NCBI GenBank assembly: GCA_018136815.1
Contig: CM030939.1
Location: forward strand, 2,612,808 to 2,676,807
Reading direction: 5' to 3'
DNA length: 64,000 bases
Source: Isochrysis galbana
Taxonomy: Eukaryota > Haptophyta > Isochrysidales > Isochrysidaceae
The position numbers were made by a program, and so were the translations under genes. The notes under the pieces are model-generated. The model saw only the letters and a program-made list of their open reading frames with translations. It was not told the origin of the DNA and did no database searches. Below, piece by piece: positions 57,841 to 64,000 of the stretch. The stretch's first letter is position 1; every line of letters starts with the position of its first letter.

Positions 57841-60146
57841 TGTCGCAAGGGGACACCTTAGCAGGGAGTTCTGGATGACTTTCCAGACAGATGAGAAAAC
57901 ACTGCTCGTCGGCCCCTCCCATCTTGTATTCATTGTTCGACGACTCTCTCGCCCCAAATGGGATGGTGATAGCATCTCTTTACACCTTGAAGGATTTGGA
58001 TGACACTATGGGAAGGCATGCGCTCCATGCAAGTGTTACGTCGGACTTTTGTGGCAGCAGCAAGAGACACATGATGATAACCCTCGCTAACTCTCCATGC
58101 CGGGGCTTACAAGGTTAGCGAGGGTTATCTTTGGCATGACTCTGAATCGATTGCCGCAAATGGAGCTTTCTCTTTCCAGAGGTGATGGTCGGCGGACGAG
58201 CCCCACAAAAACTGCAAGAGTAGAGGCGGCTTGTGGACATGCACATCACCGGTTGCACGATCCACAAACGAGAGAGTCATAGTGTGCAGTGTGTATTTGA
58301 AGGTCCCCCACGGAAAAACGATTGTTATAGTTTTAAAAAAACATTCTTGAAAAAGCCCGCTATGCTAGTATTCGTACACGTACACGCCCGCTCCCCTGGC
58401 CGCCCTGGGTTCTCGTGTCCATCGCCCTCGCCTCTTCCACTCCCTCCTTCCCGCCCCCCCCCTCGTTCCTTGTTCTTCGGTTTCGGGGGGTCGGCCCACG
58501 TGCACTACCTTAGGCCTAGCGTTGGGAGTTGGGAGGGGGGTGAGACGGGCCTATTTGTGGCTTTTTTGGTTCGCGGCGCACCCGTATGCGCCGCATTGTG
58601 CATTGTGAGGGCCCAGCCACACGGCTTCCCTCATGGTGGTATGCATTCCCGGGCGTTTCGCCTTCTCCGCCCGGGGTGCTATCCTTGGTCACTCGTGTGT
58701 TTTTTGACTTCATAATGTCTAGCTGACAGCGTGTTCAACGCCAAGTCTCTCTGCTAGTCTCAGAAGTTTGGGGCTCGGTTGTAGCTCGTCATTATCTACG
58801 TGTCTCGAATAGCGGTGCCGCGGAAGTCGTTGACGTCGATGCGTTTTTTCGGCTGCCTCGCCATGTCGGCTTGGGCCCTTCTGGAGGCATCATCGGTGCT
58901 GTTGCCGAAGTGGGCTGCTTTGCGTAGTGTGTAGTGTGGCGAATCTCATTATTACTCTTCTTAGAACGTAATCGCTGTTAAAATCTATGTTATGAAAGTG
59001 AACTCTGTAGAAGTCGAAGTCAGTCAGTATGTATCTCCACGCTAGAAGATACAGTATCTCCCTAGAATGTGATGAGGGTGTGTTTGGCATAATAAATAGC
59101 CTTGATTTCGTAAGTGCGGTGGGGCTTAGTTGATCAATGTTATATGTGGGGTCGTCCGTTAGATAGTGCATTGTTTCAAAGACGTTGTCGAGTGCCGGGC
59201 ATAAACATAAACCTAGATGCGTTGATGCACTCCGGCCACTGCTTGCAAAAGCGACACTCGGGAGTGGATCCATTCGCCGCGAGTGCGGTGAGAATATTAA
59301 CAGTTTTTTATAGTATACTACTTTAATTCTTTAAGTTCAATAAATAAATAAACTCCTGACTCCTGCCTTACGCTTACGGGGTGTACAAATAAAAATGTTC
59401 GCATGGTCCTCTTTCGACGGAACGCGACCTGAGTGCCCGTGTGAGTTTCGTTTCAAGTCAATACTTGCCGAATCCACCTAGGCCCGTTGTAAAACTTGTA
59501 GTAATTTTACAACTCGAGCGTATTTCGAATTATAAAATTATCGTGAATTCACACTTTACTTTACCGTTAATTTCAAATGAATCTAAAAATAAAACGTTCA
59601 CATGGTCCTCTTTAATCTTAATCTTTCGACGGAACGCGACCTCAACGTGAACCCATACGCCCTGCCGCACGTGCGGCGAGAACATCAAGAAGTTTTTGTA
59701 CTCAATACCAGTTTCTCCACACCCACACTGAAGCACAACCTAGTTTGGCTCGAACCAGCCTGTCACATTACTACCGTCACATTACTACTACACGTCCACG
59801 TATCGCAGCTGCACGAGCATGATGGCCCATGTTGTTGCACTAGTTGCACTTAGCCAGCCCTGCGCACCCGGCCGGAGGCGCCATACATCGTCGATGACCA
59901 AAGTCTCCTTCACGGCACGCACTCCACATTTAATACCACTACTCTTGCTACTTTCTTGCCTCAGCCAGCACATACAGCAGGGCGAAGCATCCAACCCAAA
60001 AGGAACGACTGACTTTTTGCCCATGCACAATGCGGATTAGCCTGGACTTTGCCCACTGCAACTCTGTGTACCCTCAAGTGCTTCTTCAGCCCGGTGAGCG
60101 CTACACACGGTGTCGCGCCTGCCGCTTCCCGGATGCGTTACCAACC
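57841..60146. other. AT-richer repeat region
   Basis: 58900-59800 is clearly more AT-rich than the window. GGTCCTCTTTCGACGGAACG occurs at 59403 and, with a short insertion, near 59605. GCGG..AAGTTTTT tails end at 59310 and 59700. A frame at 59819-60040 contains LSCLSQHIQQGEASNPKG, reminiscent of a motif in some algal LINE retrotransposons; not enough for a call. No gene recognised. Confidence 0.5.
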
Positions 60147-61864
60147 TCAGAGCTGCAACACCGCGACCTTGAGTCCTGGGAAGCGCATTGGAGCGTAGCG
60201 ATTAACGGCACTTTCTCTGCGCAATCCAAGTGCTGCCTCCAGCCCATTGGCCGAGACTTGACCCCAGCCCCATACGCTGCCGTCGACCGCAGCTGCAATC
60301 GTGTGTATCGCGCCCGCAGCAATGGACACAATTTTGGCACCACTGAGGCCCTCAATCTTCTTGGGGATGGAGACGCATGAGCCGTTGCCGTGACCCGTTT
60401 GACCGTGCACCCCGATCCCCCAACTGTACACAGAGCCGTCATCCGTGACGACGCAAGAATGAAGACCGCCTGGAGGGAACGTATGCGAGAGGCGTATCGA
60501 TCAGTGTGCTAGGTGTGGAGAGACGCGTAGCGTTGGCACACCAAGACATTGAAGAAGCTGCACAGTAGAAGCAAGAAGCAATGCGTAACACATGTTACCT
60601 GCTGCCATAGCGACAATCCGCTTTCCCTCCATCGATTTGACGGGCGTTGGCACGTGTTTGGTTTCGTCTGTGCCTAGCCCAAGCCGGCCACGTAGGCCCT
60701 CCCCCCAGGCAAGTAACTGCCCCTGGGCAGTGAGGGCAAGCGAATGCTGGCTGCCTGCGGCTACCATGCTCACAGCGGTACCTTAAAACATGGAAGCAAG
60801 AGGCATGAGGGGGAGAAATGTAAAGGCCATGCTATGATTGGTTTGAGCACGTCTCCAACGCAGCATGCCCCCACAGGGCCGGGCGAGGCGAGGGTGAGCC
60901 GACACAGTGAAGTGCTGGTTGCTGGATACACCTCTCGTGTACCTGCGAGCGCCTCCACCCGCTTCGGAGTTCTATCGTCCACTTGTGTCGCATGGCCTAG
61001 TCGCGGGTGATGTGGTCCCCACGAGTAGAGGTCGCCATCCGATGTAATCGCAAGCGTGTGCCTCGCACCCGCAGCCACGCTCCTCACGGCCACTCCCGCG
61101 AGGACGGGAATCCGCTCGGGCAAGCGCAACATCCATTCTTCGCCCTGCCCGAGCTCGCCGCCTGAGCCGCAGCCCCAGGAAAAGGTCTCTCCTGCTTCTG
61201 TGACGGCGACGCTGAACGTGTTGCCCGCCGCGGCGATGAGGACGCGCATCGCTGCGAGTGCCTCGATTAGCCGCGGCTGTCGGCACGGCGCAGCGTCGCC
61301 GTGCCCGAGCTGGCCACACCCGCCGTGGCCCCACGAGTAGACTTTGTGGTCATGCGAAAGGGCCAGTGAATGGTACGAACTGGCCGAGACGCTCACGATG
61401 CGGATGGCAGCCATCGAGGGGATCGGCGTGGGTGTTGGCAGGCCGGAAAGCGGCGCGCTGAGCTCGCCATGGCCAAGGAGCCCAGACCCACCCATCGTGC
61501 GCTCGACCCCGCAGCTGAGCAGCCTGCCTTCATGCGTGATGAAGACAGAGTGCGCTCGCGCAGCGGCGAGTGGCTGGCAGCTGCTCGCGCGGCGGCGTTC
61601 GAGCTCAAGCAAACGGCGGATGATGTGCCTCTCGTTGCTCTCGTTTTCACACTCCTCATCCTCCCTCACCAACTGCGCTCCCACGCCCGCTCGAGCCCAG
61701 AGAGTGGCGAGGACGAGCGGCGTGAGCACGCGGCCGGCGGCGGCCAGCCGGGCGAGGTCAGAAGAGCGGAGGGGCGTGAGAAGGCTGACGGCGAGATCGA
61801 GAGGCAGCTCGAGCAGCAGTGCGCGCGCCGCCTCAGCACGACGCGCCCGCCGCGTCTTTGGCAT
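60147..61864 (-). CDS. F-box-like RCC1-repeat protein
   Basis: Three minus-strand exons, 61864-60943, 60781-60599 and 60469-60147, join in phase to 475 aa. The start ATG at 61864 is the first in frame. Residues about 12-65 look like an F-box (LELPLDLAVSLLTPL, SSDLARLA, LATLWARAG). From about residue 95 there are RCC1 blades: HSVFITHEGRLLSCG, SLALSHDHKVYSWGHGGCGQ, AGETFSWGCGSGGELGQG, HTLAITSDGDLYSWG, SLALTAQGQLLAWGEG and GSVYSWGIGVHGQTGHG. RCC1 propellers bind chromatin, small GTPases or ubiquitin-ligase partners. With an F-box, a substrate receptor of an SCF ubiquitin ligase is plausible but inferred. Introns are 161 and 129 bp. Confidence 0.88.
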
Positions 61865-62762
61865 CTCCTGCGGACGGGCGGACCCCCCCCCCCCCCCTTC
61901 TCCTTTGGGGCCTGGTCTTCCCTCCACCCTCGACGTGCGCGCTCTCTCTCTCCCCCCCCCCCCCTCCTCCTCTCCCTCCCTTTCTCTCTCTGTCTCCTTA
62001 TGTTTCTTTCTCTCCCTGCTCTAATCGCTCCCTCCCTCCCTCCCTCCCTCCCTCTCCCTCCCTCTCTCTCTCTCTTCCTCTCTCTCTCTCAACCACCCCC
62101 TCCCCCCTCTCTTACTAGCTTGATCTCTCTCTCGCTCGCTCCCTCGCTCTCTGCTCTCCCGCGCTCACTGTCATAAAGTACCCCTACTTTACCCTCTACC
62201 CTCTCCTCCCCCCGACTCCCACTCCATGCCCCCAACGCTCTTCTTCTCCTCTTTCTCTCTTACATTTTCCCCCCTTCTTCTTCTATCCTCCAAGGTATCC
62301 CCTCCCACCGTCCCGCTCTTTTCCACGGCCGGCGCGAGGAGAAGAGAGACGAGGGGCCCCGGGAGAGAGAGGGGGGCGGCGGGGGGCTTTGGTTTCGAAA
62401 ATAGTGAAGAAGGGGTGTCCCGAGAGTAACGTGAGGGGGGGGAGGAGAGGAAAGGGGTTGGGGGTGGGGCGGGAGCGGGGGGGGGGCGGGGGGGAGGAGA
62501 GGGAAAAGGGGGAAGGAGGAGCGAGAGAAAGAAGCTGAAGGCGGGTTTGTCCAGAAGAGAGAGAAAAGGGGAAGGGGGGGGGGGGGGGAAGGAGGGAGGG
62601 AGCGAGAGGGGAGAGAAGAGAGGGGGGGAGGGAGGGGGAAAGAGGGAGCGTGTGGGTTGGAGGGCCAAGGCGGGAGGCGAGGTAGCTTGGGAGAAGGTGA
62701 GAAGACTGGGAGGGAGGAGGAAGCAGGGCAGGCACTGCACCGCGATCACACAGCGCGCGCCG
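61865..62762. other. Divergent spacer between RCC1 and PDZ genes
   Basis: 61935-62125 is CT rich and 62400-62700 is G/GA rich, giving purine/pyrimidine asymmetry around the two divergent start codons. No gene is seen; presumably both promoters lie here. Confidence 0.5.
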
Positions 62763-64000
62763 ATGGGCTCGAGCGGTTCGAAGCAGGAGGGGGGCAGCCG
62801 CCGTGCTGCCGAGCGACCGAGCAGAGCCACGGCGGCTCGCCCAAGCGCCCCCCCTCCTCCTCCCAGATCACACACATCAGAGCGGCAGCAAGCGCTTGCG
62901 CGTGCACGCCGCGCCCAGGCAGAGGCAGAGGCCGCTGCAGCCGTCGCGATTCGCCAGCCCATCTTAACAGAGCTGGCACCGCACGCAGACAACGTGCAGC
63001 TACCGCCTGAGCCGCCCATCGAAGAGTGGCTTGCGCTCGATGGCGGTAGATTCGAGCGGGATGCGCACGGGTGTGTTGAGCTGTGGCTCGTGCGTGAGGC
63101 GAAACCTAATTTTGGCCTCGAGGTGGCGCCCGACAACACGGTCAAGCTCGTGGCTGACAGCTCGGCGGCCTCGCGGGCGGGGCTTCGGGCTGGCGATGTG
63201 GTGGTGGCAGTCAGCACGGGCGGCGCTTCTTTCGCGGGCGCGGAATTCCAGCTTCAGCTGAGCTGCGCAGCCGATCCGAGCGAGCCACCGAGCTTACGGC
63301 TCGCCGAGGCTGTGCTCGAGCTCTATCGCATGGCGCGGGGACCGCTTGACGTGCTCGCCTTGACTGTGCGGCGTGCTGCCCGCAGCGGTGCTGGCCCTGT
63401 TCATGGGGACACAATGATACAACCGCCCGTAACATCATCCGAAACACCTGAAAGTACTGAATCGTACGCAACAGAGGATGGCTTCGCGGAGGCGGAGGCG
63501 AAGGCCCTTGCCTCCGCCGCCTCGTTTGAGCAAGCGAGCGCAACCGGCACTCTGGGAGCTCTAGCGTGGGTTGCAGCGCGGCTACCAGATGCATGTCGTT
63601 GGGTGCCACAGCTGATTGAGGTGAACCAGTACGGCATCACTTTTTATGCCCACAAATCGCACCGTGCGGCAGGCGCCATCTATGCGCAGGTGCCTCTCCC
63701 CCTGCTCCTACACATCCACCACGATGCAAACGACCGCAGCATGATGTTGTCATTAAGGACGCACCCGAGTCCGGCACGGCTGCGGCTGGTTTTTGTCTCC
63801 CAGAAATCTCAACAGGAGTTCGAGCGGGCCGTGAGTGCGGCCACCGTCGGCGCACGTGCTACCGCAATTGCTACATTGGCTGATGTCGACGCGTCTCTGG
63901 CCCGCGCTCGAGTGTCTGGGGAGGGCACAATAGTGACTGCCGCGGCTAGCCGCCGTCGCAGCCGCGCCGCGGCGGCTGTACTCAGCCGCACGCCTGCGCA
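62763..64000 (+). CDS. PDZ-domain protein, 3' end outside window
   Basis: An ATG at 62763 opens a frame that runs to the right edge without a stop (412 codons). It begins MGSSGSKQE, a possible N-myristoylation signal, followed by an Arg/Ala-rich region with a coiled-coil-like stretch (RARRAQAEAEAAAAVA). Residues about 112-190 are a PDZ domain: NFGLEVAPDNTVKL, SSAASRAGLRAGDVVVAV, with FGLEV in the peptide-binding loop position. Residues about 275-370 look like a PH- or PTB-type fold (QYGITFYAHKSHRAAG, ARLRLVFVSQKSQQEFERA). PDZ proteins are scaffolds at membranes. The PH-like assignment is weaker. An internal intron is not needed. Confidence 0.75.
   Translation, partial: MGSSGSKQEGGSRRAAERPSRATAARPSAPPPPPRSHTSERQQALARARRAQAEAEAAAAVAIRQPILTELAPHADNVQLPPEPPIEEWLALDGGRFERDAHGCVELWLVREAKPNFGLEVAPDNTVKLVADSSAASRAGLRAGDVVVAVSTGGASFAGAEFQLQLSCAADPSEPPSLRLAEAVLELYRMARGPLDVLALTVRRAARSGAGPVHGDTMIQPPVTSSETPESTESYATEDGFAEAEAKALASAASFEQASATGTLGALAWVAARLPDACRWVPQLIEVNQYGITFYAHKSHRAAGAIYAQVPLPLLLHIHHDANDRSMMLSLRTHPSPARLRLVFVSQKSQQEFERAVSAATVGARATAIATLADVDASLARARVSGEGTIVTAAASRRRSRAAAAVLSRTPA

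Noticed and set aside
58890-59273. Minus-strand frame of 127 codons in AT-rich DNA
   Set aside because: Composition is protein-like in places but there is no start context, splice signal or recognisable family, and the area is repeat-rich.

Overview
This is a nuclear window from a GC-rich unicellular eukaryote, most likely a haptophyte or similar marine alga. The reasons are spliceosomal introns of about 95-380 bp whose donors are often GTGCGC, GTGCGT, GTACGC or GTGAGT (plus one probable GC donor), long poly-G/C and GA/CT tracts, many short retroposons, and fragments of polinton-like-virus-type capsid genes. The lineage is an inference; no rRNA, tRNA or organelle marker is present. All exon structures were worked out by hand from splice motifs, reading-phase agreement and family conservation.

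Layout. 1-1182: an unrecognised coding region entering from the left edge. 1183-3990: low complexity and dispersed repeats. 3995-17430 (minus): one very large gene. Twelve exons join in phase into about 3,880 codons, with the order SPRY - armadillo-like helices - leucine-rich repeats - CHAT (caspase-like) protease - P-loop STAND NTPase - disordered tail. This is the most interesting object here: it looks like an NLR-type sensor with a built-in caspase-like protease. 17431-21067: GA-rich DNA, repeats and an orphan cytochrome b561-like exon. 21068-22144 (minus): PPR-like protein. 24755-26295 (plus): protein phosphatase 4 catalytic subunit, complete in three exons. 27470-29270: a decayed Ty3/gypsy RNase H split by a short retroposon with a target-site duplication. 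29886-31175 (minus): trypsin-like protease. 31444-33088 (plus): PIF/Harbinger-type transposase. 34440-34688 and 53468-54860: hAT transposase remnants. 37000-38931 (plus): fused PdxT-PdxS (vitamin B6 synthase). 41405-44998 (minus): protein with two FYVE-type zinc fingers. 45660-47190: tandem repeats. 47277-48338: temptin-like domain and an opposing ORF. 49907-51298 (plus): CCCH zinc-finger protein. 55650-56620: divergent capsid-like gene fragments of a polinton-like virus. 57178-57840: acidic SWR1/SRCAP-like N-terminal fragment. 60147-61864 (minus): F-box/RCC1 protein. 62763-64000 (plus): PDZ protein running off the right edge.

The host genes do not form a pathway: B6 synthesis, PP4, FYVE trafficking and RCC1 are independent housekeeping or regulatory genes. 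Between them lies a dense layer of mobile DNA: at least two families of short retroposons with T-run 3' ends, an 888-bp retroposon with a 17-bp target duplication inside a hAT gene, a miniature inverted-repeat element, a 19-bp minisatellite, a triple 117-bp repeat, and several clusters in which one short phrase is repeated many times.
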